Shown: in pieces, positions 13,751-23,443 of the stretch
Layout: each line of letters opens with the position of its first letter
How positions within the stretch are numbered: the stretch's first letter is position 1
NCBI GenBank assembly: GCA_030656035.1
Contig: JAUSOK010000115.1
Coordinates: 1-32,817, forward strand
DNA: 32,817 bases
Source of the DNA: Syntrophales bacterium
Lineage (GTDB): Bacteria > Desulfobacterota > Syntrophia > Syntrophales > Fen-1087
Direction of reading: 5' to 3'
Notes under the pieces: generated by a model
Told to the model about the DNA's origin: nothing
Seen by the model: only the letters and a program-made list of their open reading frames with translations
Database searches by the model: none
Made by a program: the position numbers and the translations under genes

Positions 13751-16700
13751 ATGACAGTTTCCCAATACGGTTATCTCTTTGAGGCCAGCTGGGAGGTCTG
13801 CAACAAAGGCGGGGGGATCTATACGGTCATCACCAGCAAGCTCCGGGAAGCCCTGGCGGTCTATGGCGACCGGTATTTTCTGCTGGGACCGGATCTGAAA
13901 ACGAATCTGGAATTTGAGGAAACCGATGAGGCCTGCTGGGCAAAGATACGGGAGGGGACGGCAATTCAGGAGCTCCCCTGCCGTTTCGGTCGGTGGAAGA
14001 TTCCCGGCGAACCCAAGGTTGTCCTCGTTGGTTTTGGAAAAAAATATAACAAGGATCAGCTCCTTTACCGGATCTGGGAGGACTACGGCGTCGATTCCAT
14101 CGCCGGCGGCTGGGACTATGTGGAGCCGGTCATGTTCAGTTATGCCTGCGGCGAAGTCATCGCGACCATCTACAATCTGCTGGCCCGGCCGCAGGGAGAG
14201 CCGGCGGTCGCCCAGTTTCATGAATGGATGTGCGGAGCGGGCCTGCTGGCTCTGAAAAAGAAAGCCCCCGAAATCGGGACCGTTTTTACCACGCATGCGA
14301 CGATCCTGGGGAGATGCCTGGCCGGAGCGGGAATGGACATTTATACCGCCATGGAGAACATCGCACCGCAGCGGGAGGCAAGCGCCCATAACATCGCGGC
14401 GAAATATTCCATGGAGACGGCCGCCGCGCGGGAAGCCGACTGTTTTACCACGGTCAGTGAGATTACAGCGGCAGAGGCCAAAAACTTCCTCGGCCGCTGT
14501 CCCGATGTCATTACGCCCAACGGACTGGATCTCGAACATGTGCCGGATCTGACCCAAAACCGCGACCCGGCGTTGAAATCCCGGGAAAAGCTGCTTGCCG
14601 CGGCCACCCGCTTTCTCAGGAAGGACTTCCCCGCAAACACGAAAATAGTGGTCATTTCCGGTCGTTATGAATTCCGCAACAAGGGGGTGGATGTTTTTCT
14701 GAAAGCCCTGGGCCGCCTCGACAAAGAGATCGCTGAAAACCAGACAGTCCTGGCCTTTCTCTTTGTCATCGGCGGACACACGGACCTGATTCCCGCGCTG
14801 CAGGGAGATTACAGCAAATGGGAGCCCGGGAATCCGCCCATTTCGACCCACCGCCTCCAGAATGAGGCGTCCGATCCTATCCTGCAGACCTGCAACCGCG
14901 TGGGACTTAAAAATCTGCCGCAGAACCGGGTGCATGTAATCTTCAGCCCCGCCTATCTGAACGGCCACGATGGCCTGATCAACATGACCTACTATGAAGC
15001 GCTGTCCGGGTGTGATCTGGGCGTTTTTCCCTCCTACTACGAACCCTGGGGCTATACCCCCCTGGAAAGCGTAGCCTATGCGGTTCCTACGGTCACCACG
15101 GATCAGGCCGGATTCGGCCTGTGGGTGAGGGATACAGGCGGCGCCGACGGCGGCGTCATTCTGTTAAACCGCAGAGGGCAGCCGATCCGGCTCATTGAGG
15201 ACCACCTTCATGACATCTTTGCAGATTTTATCCACTGGGAAGACGCCGAGCTCAACAAGCGACGCAAAGCAGCACGAACCATCGCCCTCAAGGCCAACTG
15301 GAAAGATTTTTTTCAGAGCTATTTACTGGCCTATGAAAAGGCACGCCTTGCAGCCGATGATCGCTCGAAAAAACTGGCCCTGGCCGAGGTAAAATATACC
15401 TTTGCCGGAACGGCTTCCACCCAGCCGCACTTCCGGACATTCACGGCAGTAGCCACCCTGCCGGACAGGATTTCCCGGCTTCGGGAACTTGCCTACAACC
15501 TGTGGTGGACCTGGCATCCGAAAGCCCTGGATCTTTATGCATCGCTCGATCCGAGAATCTGGTCGCAAATGAACAACAATCCCGTCATGATGCTGGAGAC
15601 ACTCTCTCCCGAATGCCTCCTGGAGGCGTCGGAAAACCAGAGCTACATGAACCTCTATGAACAGGTCATGAAGCGCTTCGATGACTATCTGAATGACCGC
15701 GAACCGCCGAAGAATTCTGAATTTTCCACGGATATCAAATGGTCGTCGCCGATTGCCTATTTTTCAGCAGAGTACGGGCTTCATGAGTGCCTGCCTATTT
15801 ATTCAGGAGGCCTTGGCACGCTGTCCGGCGATCACCTGAAGACGGCCAGCGACATCAATCTGCCGCTTGTCGGCGTCGGTTTGCTCTACAAAAACGGCTA
15901 TTTCAAGCAGGTCATTGATAAAAACGGCTTGCAGATAGCGGAGTACCCGGAAAACGATTTTTCCAATATGCCCGTACAGATTGTCCGGGACGACCGCGGC
16001 AAAGAGGTGCAGATCTCTCTGGAGCTGCCGGGGCGGACCCTTTATGCCAATATCTGGGAAGTCAAGGTCGGCCGCGTCACCCTTTATCTTCTGGATTCCG
16101 ATGTGCCGGGAAATACGCTGCAGGACCGGAGAATCACGTCCCGGCTCTACAGCGCCGATCAGCGGACCCGCATTGAACAGGAGATTCTGCTCGGGATGGG
16201 CGGGGTCCGGCTGTTGAATCGGCTGGGAATCAAGCCGCGCGTTTATCACATCAACGAAGGCCATTCGGCCTTTCTGCTGTTTGAACTGATCGCCGAACGC
16301 ATGACGGCCGACGGGCTCTCTTTTGAGGAGGCCAGCGAGGTCGTCCGCGGCAGCGCGGTTTTCACCACCCACACCCCGGTGGAGGCGGGCAACGAACGCT
16401 TTACCAGGGACCTGATGGAACATTACTTCTGCAGTTTCGTCAACTGGTCGGGGATGTCCTGGTCGCAGTTCTGGGAATCGGGCCTGAAGGAAAGCGGCGA
16501 CGACAAACCGTTTTTTATGAACATCCTGGCATTCAAACTCACGCATCGGCGCAATGCCGTGAGCCGCGTCCATGGGCAGCTTGCCCGCCACATGTGGCGC
16601 GACGTCTGGAAGGGCTATAATGACGACGACATCCCCATCCGACATGTGACCAACGGCTCCCATATCCTGTCCTACCTGGCGCCGCGCATGAAAGAACTCC

Positions 16701-17995
16701 TGGACACCTACCTGGGCATGAACTGGGAAGGGCGCCTGACGGACACGGAGCGCTGGAAACGGGTCCACGACATCCCGGACATCCTTTTGTGGCGGACCCG
16801 TCATGAAATCAAACAGCGGACCATCGATCTGCTCCGGGATTATCTGTCCCGCAGTTGGTCCAAATACGGTTACTCCAAGGACTGGCGGGAGGAGCTTTAT
16901 TCGCGCATCAATCCGGCGGCCCTGTTGATCGGCTTCTCGCGGCGGTTTGCCCCGTACAAGCGGGCGAACATGCTTCTGTCCGACCTGGACCGCCTGGCCC
17001 GGATCGTCAACCATGAAACCCGGCCGGTGCATATCGTTTTTGCCGGCAAGGCGCATCCCAATGACGAGATCGGGAAAAGCATTCTCAAACAGGTGCTTGA
17101 CGCTTGCAAGGATGAACGTTTCCGGGGACGGATTTTCTTCATCGAGAACTATGATATCCGCATCGCCCGGCATTTAGTTCAGGGCGTGGATGTCTGGATC
17201 AACACCCCCCGCCGGCCCTACGAGGCGAGCGGCACCAGTGGCATCAAGGTGGTGGCCAACGGGGTTCTCAACCTCAGCGTCTCCGACGGCTGGTGGTGTG
17301 AAGGCTATGACGGCGCCAACGGCTGGACCATCGGACCGGTCCTGCGGAATTATTCCGCCGAGACTGAAAATGCCGATGAAGAAGACACCCAGTCTCTTTA
17401 TGCGCTGTTGGAAAACACCGTCGTCCCGCTGTTCTACGACCGCCAGGGATCGGGCATTCCGGAGAAGTGGATTGCCATGATCAAACGGTCGATGGAAAGC
17501 ATCATCCCCCGATTCAATACGGAACGGATGCTGATGGAATACTATCAGGGGATGTATCTGCCCACTGCAATCAGGACGCAGGAACTCACCCGGGACGATT
17601 TTGTGATGGCCAGGGCGCTGGCCGACTGGAAACGGAAGATCCCCATGCGTTTCTCTTCCGTCAAGCTGCTGGACGTAACCGTCGAAGGGATTCATGGCGA
17701 TAACATCCCCGTGAACGAATCCCTGAAGCTGACCGCGCGGGTTGATCCGGGCAAGATTGAACCCCACGAGATTATGGTGGAACTGGTTATCGGCCGCAGG
17801 GACGGGCAGGACAATGTAGCCCATACGGAATATCTGCCGATGCGCATCGCAAACAAAGGCGCGGACGGGATTCTCACTTTTTCCGTTGAATACTTCATCC
17901 GGGAAAACGGACCGTACAGTTACGGCCTGCGGGTCCTGCCGTATAATGAAAAACTGGCATCCAGGCAGGAAACAGGATTGGTCCTGTGGGGATAA
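13751..17995 (+). CDS. Bifunctional GT3-type glycogen synthase / GT35 alpha-glucan phosphorylase fusion
   Basis: 1414 residues; GAGGAGG lies 7-8 bp before the ATG. Residues about 1-540 form a GT3-like glycogen synthase: LFEASWEVCNKGGGIYTVI (9-27), QFHEWMCGAGL (155-165), TTHATILGR, TTVSEITAAEA, TPNGLDL and YEPWGYTPLESVAYAVPTVTT. That pattern is nearer fungal/animal GT3 synthases than bacterial GlgA (GT5). Residues about 560-690 are the phosphorylase front domain (LRELAYNLWWTWHPKA). The GT35 part follows: YFSAEYGLHECLPIYSGGLG, INEGHSAF (834-841), TTHTPVEAGNERF, and EASGTSGIK with the PLP lysine at K1166. Residues about 1300-1414 may form a small beta domain. The first half would extend glucan from a nucleotide sugar; the second would release glucose-1-phosphate with phosphate. 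Having both in one chain is odd and suggests tight coupling of storage and use. Such fusions are, to my knowledge, annotated in other deltaproteobacteria. Confidence 0.9.
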   Translation: MTVSQYGYLFEASWEVCNKGGGIYTVITSKLREALAVYGDRYFLLGPDLKTNLEFEETDEACWAKIREGTAIQELPCRFGRWKIPGEPKVVLVGFGKKYNKDQLLYRIWEDYGVDSIAGGWDYVEPVMFSYACGEVIATIYNLLARPQGEPAVAQFHEWMCGAGLLALKKKAPEIGTVFTTHATILGRCLAGAGMDIYTAMENIAPQREASAHNIAAKYSMETAAAREADCFTTVSEITAAEAKNFLGRCPDVITPNGLDLEHVPDLTQNRDPALKSREKLLAAATRFLRKDFPANTKIVVISGRYEFRNKGVDVFLKALGRLDKEIAENQTVLAFLFVIGGHTDLIPALQGDYSKWEPGNPPISTHRLQNEASDPILQTCNRVGLKNLPQNRVHVIFSPAYLNGHDGLINMTYYEALSGCDLGVFPSYYEPWGYTPLESVAYAVPTVTTDQAGFGLWVRDTGGADGGVILLNRRGQPIRLIEDHLHDIFADFIHWEDAELNKRRKAARTIALKANWKDFFQSYLLAYEKARLAADDRSKKLALAEVKYTFAGTASTQPHFRTFTAVATLPDRISRLRELAYNLWWTWHPKALDLYASLDPRIWSQMNNNPVMMLETLSPECLLEASENQSYMNLYEQVMKRFDDYLNDREPPKNSEFSTDIKWSSPIAYFSAEYGLHECLPIYSGGLGTLSGDHLKTASDINLPLVGVGLLYKNGYFKQVIDKNGLQIAEYPENDFSNMPVQIVRDDRGKEVQISLELPGRTLYANIWEVKVGRVTLYLLDSDVPGNTLQDRRITSRLYSADQRTRIEQEILLGMGGVRLLNRLGIKPRVYHINEGHSAFLLFELIAERMTADGLSFEEASEVVRGSAVFTTHTPVEAGNERFTRDLMEHYFCSFVNWSGMSWSQFWESGLKESGDDKPFFMNILAFKLTHRRNAVSRVHGQLARHMWRDVWKGYNDDDIPIRHVTNGSHILSYLAPRMKELLDTYLGMNWEGRLTDTERWKRVHDIPDILLWRTRHEIKQRTIDLLRDYLSRSWSKYGYSKDWREELYSRINPAALLIGFSRRFAPYKRANMLLSDLDRLARIVNHETRPVHIVFAGKAHPNDEIGKSILKQVLDACKDERFRGRIFFIENYDIRIARHLVQGVDVWINTPRRPYEASGTSGIKVVANGVLNLSVSDGWWCEGYDGANGWTIGPVLRNYSAETENADEEDTQSLYALLENTVVPLFYDRQGSGIPEKWIAMIKRSMESIIPRFNTERMLMEYYQGMYLPTAIRTQELTRDDFVMARALADWKRKIPMRFSSVKLLDVTVEGIHGDNIPVNESLKLTARVDPGKIEPHEIMVELVIGRRDGQDNVAHTEYLPMRIANKGADGILTFSVEYFIRENGPYSYGLRVLPYNEKLASRQETGLVLWG

Positions 17996-18171
17996 CCGGG
18001 AAATCGTCCCTAAACGAGACCGGCAAGCAGTCCCCTGGCCCGCGCAAACGAGAAAAGAGCAACGGCGAGGAAACATTGCTGCCATGCGGCAGGCCGTCGG
18101 CGAAGGGCCAACACAGGCCGCATCAGATTTCGTGGCGGAAAAACATTGACATTCATCGCTGAATCTTTTAG

Positions 18172-18930
18172 TTAAACAGGGCGCGGGCGGGACTCAGGGC
18201 GTGAAATTTTTTGCGTCTCCGCCTGAAACAGGGTTCCAAGCGTTCGGTGATCCTGGTTCGTCCTCTTGGCGAGGGCCAGCATGATGTATCGGCAGCACAC
18301 CACGGTGGCGTGGGCGACAAGCGCGTCATAGGATCGCCCCTGGCATTCTTTAGCAAGGTTGAGAAACGACTTGGCCATCTTGAAAAATACCTCGATGTCC
18401 CATCTTCGTTTGTAGACCGTGACGATCTCCTCGTCGCCCAAGGCGATATCGGTGGACAGCAGGGCCAGCCACTTTTTGCTGCGCCTGTCCCGGACGAACA
18501 CGATCTTTGCCGACACAGGAACCCCCTTGTCATCCTCGCCGATCTCGACCATGACCGAGGCGAGAATCTTGGCGCGGCCTCGCCGCTTGCGGATCTTCCT
18601 GTAGATGGCCGCCAGATGGAGATCTTCTCCCTGGTAGCGATAGAAGATCTTTTCCGTGACCTTGAGCATGCAGATGGTATGCACCCCCTTCGCGAGCAAC
18701 TTCCTCATGGTTGCGGGAAAGGCAAACCAGCTGTCGAACAGAAGGTGACTGGCTTGAATCCCGCTTGCGACGGCCTCGGCCACCATCTCGACAAGAACAT
18801 CGGTTGCCTTGCGGATGCCTTCCCGGCGACGCATCGCTCCGTTGGTGCGACGGTCAAGGATCTGCCCGCGCCACATTTCTTCCGCTGAGCGGGCTGAAGG
18901 GATTTCTGATTCCGAGTCAAACCATTCCAT
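18172..18930 (-). pseudogene. IS4-family transposase remnant, amino-terminal half missing
   Basis: 252 residues remain of a transposase usually above 400. The second catalytic Asp is present (D66 in SHLLFDSWFAF), as is the IS4 YREK signature: Y173, R176, E180 and K187 with exact Y-2-R-3-E-6-K spacing. The segment carrying the first catalytic Asp is absent. On its own strand, the DNA before the ATG at 18930 is the leader of the DUF1846 gene, so the 5' part is deleted rather than out of frame. No terminal inverted repeats were found. The element is presumably immobile. The 176 bp between it and the glycogen fusion gene (17996-18171) hold nothing I can identify. Confidence 0.82.
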
Positions 18931-18976
18931 CGATCAAATGATTTTCAAAACCATCGCAGGGAAACGGAGAGCATCC

Positions 18977-20494
18977 ATGAGCGATAAAAAAGGATTTGAC
19001 AACGAGCATTATATACAGGAACAGACGGCGAAAATTGTCGAAAGGGTACGGCAATTCGACAACAAACTCTATCTCGAATTCGGAGGCAAGCTGCTTTACG
19101 ATTTTCATGCGGCCAGGGTACTGCCCGGTTATGATGCCAATGTGAAAATGAGACTCATCCGGGAACTCAAGGACAAGGCCGATATCCTGCTGTGCATCTA
19201 TGCCGGAGACATTGAAAGAAAGAAAATTCGGGCCGATTTCGGCATTACTTACGATTCGGACACCCTCAAGCTCATTGACGATCTGAGGGGATGGGACATT
19301 GATGTCCTGGGGGTGGTGATCACGCGCTACGATGATCAACCGGCGGCGAAACTCTTTAAAAATAAACTGGAGCGGCGCAACATCAAGGTTTTCACGCACC
19401 GCTTCACCAAAGGGTATCCGACGGATGTGGAGGCGATCGTCAGCGACGAAGGATACGGGGCCAATACTTACATCGAAACCGAAAAACCGCTCGTGATTGT
19501 CACCGGCCCCGGACCCGGCAGCGGCAAGCTGGCCACCTGCCTGTCGCAGCTTTACCACGAACACCGGCGCGGGATCAAAGCCGGCTATGCCAAGTTTGAA
19601 ACCTTTCCCATCTGGAACATGCCGCTCAAGCACCCGGTCAATGTGGCCTATGAAGCGGCCACGGCGGATATCCGGGATTTCAATCTCATCGATCCCTTTC
19701 ACCTCGAAGCCTACGGCGAAGCGGCGGTCAATTACAATCGCGATGTGGAGGTTTTTCCCGTACTGAAAAGGATCCTCGGAAAAATCACCGGAGGGGAATC
19801 CTTTTACCGCTCCCCCACGGACATGGGTGTCAACCGGGCCGGCTTTGCCGTCATCGACGACGACGTCACGCGGGAAGCGGCGAAGCAGGAGATCCTGCGG
19901 CGCTACTTCCGCTATCGCTGTGAGTATGCCATGGGGTTCGCGGACCGGGAAACGGTCCAGCGGCTGCAGCTCTTCATCAGCGATTTCCAGCTCAGGCCGG
20001 AAGACCGGCGCGTGGTCGAGCCGGCCTGGCAGGCCGGCAGAGCAGCTGAAAAACTAAATAAAGGCAACGAGGGCATTTTCTGCGGCGCAGCGATCGAACT
20101 TAAAGACGGCGTCATCATTACCGGCAACAATTCGCCGCTCATGCATGCGGCGTCAAGCCTGATCCTGCACGCCATCAAACATCTGGCCGATGTTCCCGAC
20201 AAGATCAAATTGCTCCCCGCCTACATCACGGATTCTATCCGGAGCATGAAGACGGATATCCTGAACGAAAAGTCCGTCAGTCTCGATCTCGAAGAGACCC
20301 TCATCGCGCTCAGTATCAGCGCCACGACGAATCCGGCGGCGCAACTGGCCATCGAAAAGCTCAAGGACCTCCGTGGCTGCGAAGTGCACATGACCCACAT
20401 GCCCACTCCCGGCGACGAGGGGGGCCTGCGGCGCCTCGGCGTGAACCTGACCAGTGAACCCAATTTTTCCACACGGGACCTCTTTATTCCGTAA
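18977..20494 (+). CDS. DUF1846 (UPF0371) family protein
   Basis: 505 residues from the ATG at 18977, preceded by GGAGAG. The frame is open upstream to 18809, but that stretch is antisense to the transposase remnant and should not be translated. The sequence agrees with the conserved DUF1846 family: it opens with KGFDNEHYIQEQTAKI, then LYLEFGGKLLYDFHAARVLPG. A glycine-rich loop GPGPGSGK (177-184) suggests nucleotide binding. The middle carries KHPVNVAYEAATADIRD and SFYRSPTDMGVNRAGFAV. The carboxy end has THMPTPGDEGGLRRLGVNLTSEP. The family has solved structures, but its reaction is not established. An intrinsic terminator 60 bp after the stop makes this a single-gene unit. The nearby transposase scar means its promoter region may be rearranged. 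Confidence 0.9.
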   Translation: MSDKKGFDNEHYIQEQTAKIVERVRQFDNKLYLEFGGKLLYDFHAARVLPGYDANVKMRLIRELKDKADILLCIYAGDIERKKIRADFGITYDSDTLKLIDDLRGWDIDVLGVVITRYDDQPAAKLFKNKLERRNIKVFTHRFTKGYPTDVEAIVSDEGYGANTYIETEKPLVIVTGPGPGSGKLATCLSQLYHEHRRGIKAGYAKFETFPIWNMPLKHPVNVAYEAATADIRDFNLIDPFHLEAYGEAAVNYNRDVEVFPVLKRILGKITGGESFYRSPTDMGVNRAGFAVIDDDVTREAAKQEILRRYFRYRCEYAMGFADRETVQRLQLFISDFQLRPEDRRVVEPAWQAGRAAEKLNKGNEGIFCGAAIELKDGVIITGNNSPLMHAASSLILHAIKHLADVPDKIKLLPAYITDSIRSMKTDILNEKSVSLDLEETLIALSISATTNPAAQLAIEKLKDLRGCEVHMTHMPTPGDEGGLRRLGVNLTSEPNFSTRDLFIP

Positions 20495-20553
20495 ACCGGC
20501 GGCGGATTCATGAGAAAGGAATCCAGACGCTATATTGACCCCGCACAATTACT

Positions 20554-20599
20554 CCCCGTCGGACCAGCCACAAGGCCTCCGGCGGGGTTTTGTTTTTTT
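20554..20599 (+). terminator. Rho-independent terminator of the DUF1846 gene
   Basis: CCCCGTCGGA (20554-20563) pairs with TCCGGCGGGG (20578-20587), ten pairs including one G-T, with a 14-base loop, followed by TTTTGTTTTTTT (20588-20599). The T-run is on the plus strand, so it serves the DUF1846 gene and also separates it from the convergent DUF2905 gene. Confidence 0.8.
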
Positions 20600-20627
20600 G
20601 TGAGCTTTTCCGGAGGGAAGTACGATC

Positions 20628-20855
20628 TTATCGGCGGTTGATGAACCAGAGGACGAGCGTCAGTACTATGCTGATGAGCAGGCCGGTGGCCAGCGGAAAG
20701 TAGAAGCTGAATCTCTCGCTCTTGAAGTAAAGGTCCCCGGGAAGACGCCCGATCCAGGACAGCGGGCCTTTTCCGCCCAGCATGAACAGCAACCCCAATC
20801 CCGCCAGGATCAGACCGACGATCAACAGGATCTTTCCAAACCCGGGAAAATCCAT
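20628..20855 (-). CDS. DUF2905 small membrane protein
   Basis: 75 residues with two membrane segments, about 7-27 and 51-70. Between them lies the family hallmark GPLSWIGRLPGDLYFKSE (residues 30-47), which defines DUF2905. The function is unknown. It starts 2 bp after the stop of the patatin-like gene, so the two are almost certainly co-transcribed and probably translationally coupled. A longer overlapping minus-strand frame (20530-21063) is rejected as a shadow. Confidence 0.9.
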   Translation of the reverse strand: MDFPGFGKILLIVGLILAGLGLLFMLGGKGPLSWIGRLPGDLYFKSERFSFYFPLATGLLISIVLTLVLWFINRR

Positions 20856-20857
20856 GA

Positions 20858-21949
20858 TTAAAAATTCCCGTCATGGTCATGCCCCAGCGGTTCCACAACA
20901 TCTCTGATCCTGCCGCCGGCGACCAGTTCCAGGAATTGCTCTCCCAGAGGGGCCGCCTGTTCGACGGCCTGCCGCCAGTATTGGATGCGGGCCGCCGGGT
21001 CGTCGATAAAGGTCTTGAAATCACTCCGGTCCGGCACTTTCCCGTAGGGGAGTTTCTCCACAAACTCTTCGGACAGATGCACCATCAGCACATTGTCCAG
21101 AAGATCATCCGGCGGCCGGCGGCGTTTGAGCTTTTTGTCCATCCATCCCGGGACGATCCGTTCCTGATGGAGAAAAAACAATATGATCTCATCATCTTTG
21201 GCCGCATAGGACTGGTTGATGTGATAATCGATCATCCCGCCGTCCCGGTAAACGCCCGTCGGCGCGCCGAAAATATTTTTGACGCCGCCGACCACGAGTG
21301 GGATCGCCCCGGATGCCATGACGGCGTATTTGAAATTGACTTCCGTCAGCGGCACAAATTTCCCGTGGAATGTCTTTGCCAGGCAAAAAGGCGGGGGTTT
21401 TGCGCCTTGGTAAAAGACGACGCGCTCAAAAAAACGGTGCATGGCCTGACGGTTCAGCGCGTTGAAAAGAAAGAACAGGCCAAGTCCGAGGGCCTGGATG
21501 ATTCTCAACTCCGAAGCAACCAGGTGCTTTGAACGCACCGTGAGCAATGCCAGCCGGTACTGCTTGTTGGCCATCGCGAAGGGCAGCGCATCGTCTTCAA
21601 GGTAGGAATCGATAATGGTGTGCAAGGATTTCAAGACCGTGGCGGCAGTATCCGCTCGCGTGTAGATGGTCGTGATATATTTTTCCATCAGCGTCCGGTA
21701 ACTCTTTTCCGGTTCCGGCTGGACCCAGGCGGCAAACCGCCAGGCGCCGGCGGAGGCGCCGATGAGCGACACAGGACGGGACCGTCCCAGCACACCCTGC
21801 TGCAGCAGGGTCAGGTCAAAACCGCTCGCAACCAGCCAACGGGGACCGGCCGCCGGCCCGAAATAACCGGCAACCTGATCAAAATGAAAACCGCCATCCT
21901 TGATCAGCCGGTAGGCTTTTCGACCTGCCTTAACCCTTATGGATTCCAT
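20858..21949 (-). CDS. Patatin-like phospholipase
   Basis: 363 residues from the ATG at 21949; ATGs at 21979 and 22039 are in-frame alternatives that would add 10 or 40 residues, and none has a strong ribosome-binding site. The nucleophile elbow GASAG (64-68, Ser66) and the catalytic Asp of DGG (D236) form the Ser-Asp dyad of patatin lipases, which hydrolyse acyl lipids. The usual oxyanion-hole DGGG near the start is replaced by YFGPAAGPRW, so the oxyanion region is atypical. There is no signal peptide; a hydrophobic stretch (IIQALGLGLFFLFNAL, roughly residues 150-165) may touch the membrane. Substrate is unknown. It leads a two-gene unit with DUF2905. Confidence 0.82.
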   Translation of the reverse strand: MESIRVKAGRKAYRLIKDGGFHFDQVAGYFGPAAGPRWLVASGFDLTLLQQGVLGRSRPVSLIGASAGAWRFAAWVQPEPEKSYRTLMEKYITTIYTRADTAATVLKSLHTIIDSYLEDDALPFAMANKQYRLALLTVRSKHLVASELRIIQALGLGLFFLFNALNRQAMHRFFERVVFYQGAKPPPFCLAKTFHGKFVPLTEVNFKYAVMASGAIPLVVGGVKNIFGAPTGVYRDGGMIDYHINQSYAAKDDEIILFFLHQERIVPGWMDKKLKRRRPPDDLLDNVLMVHLSEEFVEKLPYGKVPDRSDFKTFIDDPAARIQYWRQAVEQAAPLGEQFLELVAGGRIRDVVEPLGHDHDGNF

Positions 21950-22021
21950 ACTTTTAATTTCCGGTAAATAAAGAACCATCGCCGGGATGCGCCGGTTCCC
22001 CTTTTTCGTGTTCAAATCACC

Positions 22022-22051
22022 TTGACATGAGACCGGCACGTTTTGTAAGGT
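22022..22051 (+). promoter_or_regulatory. Weak candidate promoter upstream of proA
   Basis: A consensus TTGACA (22022-22027) lies 165 bp before proA. TAAGGT (22046-22051) at 18-bp spacing is a poor -10. The location in the divergent gap between the lipase and proA fits a promoter, but the -10 is weak. Confidence 0.25.
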
Positions 22052-22186
22052 AGCAACAGCGAATGCACAAAGAAAAAGACAAGCGGCTTTTATACAGACA
22101 ACAACCCGTTTGTCAATGTCTATTCAAGTGGAGACGGATATGAAAATCCTCCGCAACCCACCTTCAGCAGAGAGATAGGAAGCCTG

Positions 22187-23443
22187 ATGGATATAAAAAC
22201 ACAAGTCATCGAAATTGCCAAAAAAGCAAAAAAGGTCTCGGCGGCCTTAGGAAAGGTCAACTCAGAGGAAAAGAACAGCGTCCTGTTGCGGATGGCCGAG
22301 GCGCTGGTCGAGAGGCGTGATTTCCTGATCGCAGAAAACGCCAAAGATCTCGATGGTGCCGTCCGGACGGGGCTCCCCCCGGCGATGATGGATCGGCTGA
22401 CCCTGAATGAGCCGGCTATCGAGGGGATGGCCGCGGGGCTCAGGGAAGTGGCAGCCCTGCCTGATCCTGTCGGCAAAATCACGTCGATGTGGCGGCGCCC
22501 GAACGGCCTGCTTGTCGGCAGGATGCGCATCCCTCTGGGCGTGATCGGCATCATCTACGAATCCCGGCCCAATGTGACCGCCGACGCGGCGGCGCTATGT
22601 CTCAAATCGGGAAATGCCGTCATTCTGCGGGGCGGTTCCGAAGCCATCCATTCCAATCTCGCCATTGCCCGGATTCTTCAGGATGTCCTGAAAAAATCGG
22701 CGCTGCCCGAGGCGGCTCTCCAGGTTATTCCTGTTACCGACCGGGCAGCCGTTTACGAGCTGCTTCAACTGGAAGAATACATCGATCTGATCATCCCGCG
22801 GGGCGGCGAAGAGCTGATCCGGGCAGTGGTGAGCCAGTCCAGGATCCCTGTCATCAAACATTACAAGGGGGTCTGTCATATCTTCGTGGACGCGGGCGCC
22901 GACCTCGATATGGCCGCTGCAATCTGTATGAATGCCAAGGTCCAGCGGCCGGGGGTCTGCAACGCTATGGAGACGCTGCTCGTGCATGCGGATACGGCGG
23001 ATGTGTTTTTACCGGTCATCGCCGAAAAGTTCCGGCATGCCGGCGTCACGTTGAAAGGCTGCCCGAAAGCACGGGCCATCCTGCCGAATATCGAGAAAGC
23101 GACGGAGGACGACTGGTATCGGGAATACCTGGATCTGGTCCTCGCGGTGCGCGTGGTTCCAGATCTGGACGCGGCCATCGTCCATATCGAACAATACGGG
23201 TCCCTGCACACGGAATCCATCATCACGCAAGATTACACGCGTGCCCAGCGCTTCTTGAATGAGGTGAATTCCTCCACCGTGCTGGTCAACGCATCCACGC
23301 GCTTCAGTGACGGCTTTGAGCTCGGCCTGGGAGCGGAGATCGGCATCAGCACGACGAAACTGCACGCTTATGGACCCATGGGCCTGGAAGAATTAACCAC
23401 AACGAAGTTCATTATTTATGGAAACGGACAGGTGAGAACATGA
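22187..23443 (+). CDS. proA: Gamma-glutamyl phosphate reductase
   Basis: 418 residues, the usual ProA length. It reduces gamma-glutamyl phosphate to glutamate semialdehyde with NADPH, the second step of proline synthesis. Seen: [24 protein letters not shown] (the cofactor region, near residues 125-147), the catalytic Cys258 in [15 protein letters not shown], and [26 protein letters not shown] near the end. AGGAAG lies just upstream of the ATG. Its last codons overlap nadD by four bases (ATGA), the sign of translational coupling. proB, which supplies the substrate, is not in the window; proC is 5 kb away on the other strand. Confidence 0.96.
   Translation: MDIKTQVIEIAKKAKKVSAALGKVNSEEKNSVLLRMAEALVERRDFLIAENAKDLDGAVRTGLPPAMMDRLTLNEPAIEGMAAGLREVAALPDPVGKITSMWRRPNGLLVGRMRIPLGVIGIIYESRPNVTADAAALCLKSGNAVILRGGSEAIHSNLAIARILQDVLKKSALPEAALQVIPVTDRAAVYELLQLEEYIDLIIPRGGEELIRAVVSQSRIPVIKHYKGVCHIFVDAGADLDMAAAICMNAKVQRPGVCNAMETLLVHADTADVFLPVIAEKFRHAGVTLKGCPKARAILPNIEKATEDDWYREYLDLVLAVRVVPDLDAAIVHIEQYGSLHTESIITQDYTRAQRFLNEVNSSTVLVNASTRFSDGFELGLGAEIGISTTKLHAYGPMGLEELTTTKFIIYGNGQVRT

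Noticed and set aside
13745-14968. 407-codon minus-strand ORF across the glycogen synthase half
   Set aside because: It is antisense to a protein with unmistakable GT3 motifs; GC-rich codon use leaves such shadow frames open.
15803-17173. 456-codon minus-strand ORF across the phosphorylase half
   Set aside because: Shadow of the GT35 domain; no recognisable motif, and the sense frame is certain.
20530-21063. 177-codon minus-strand ORF over DUF2905 and the end of the lipase gene
   Set aside because: It conflicts with two better-supported frames and with the terminator at 20554-20599.
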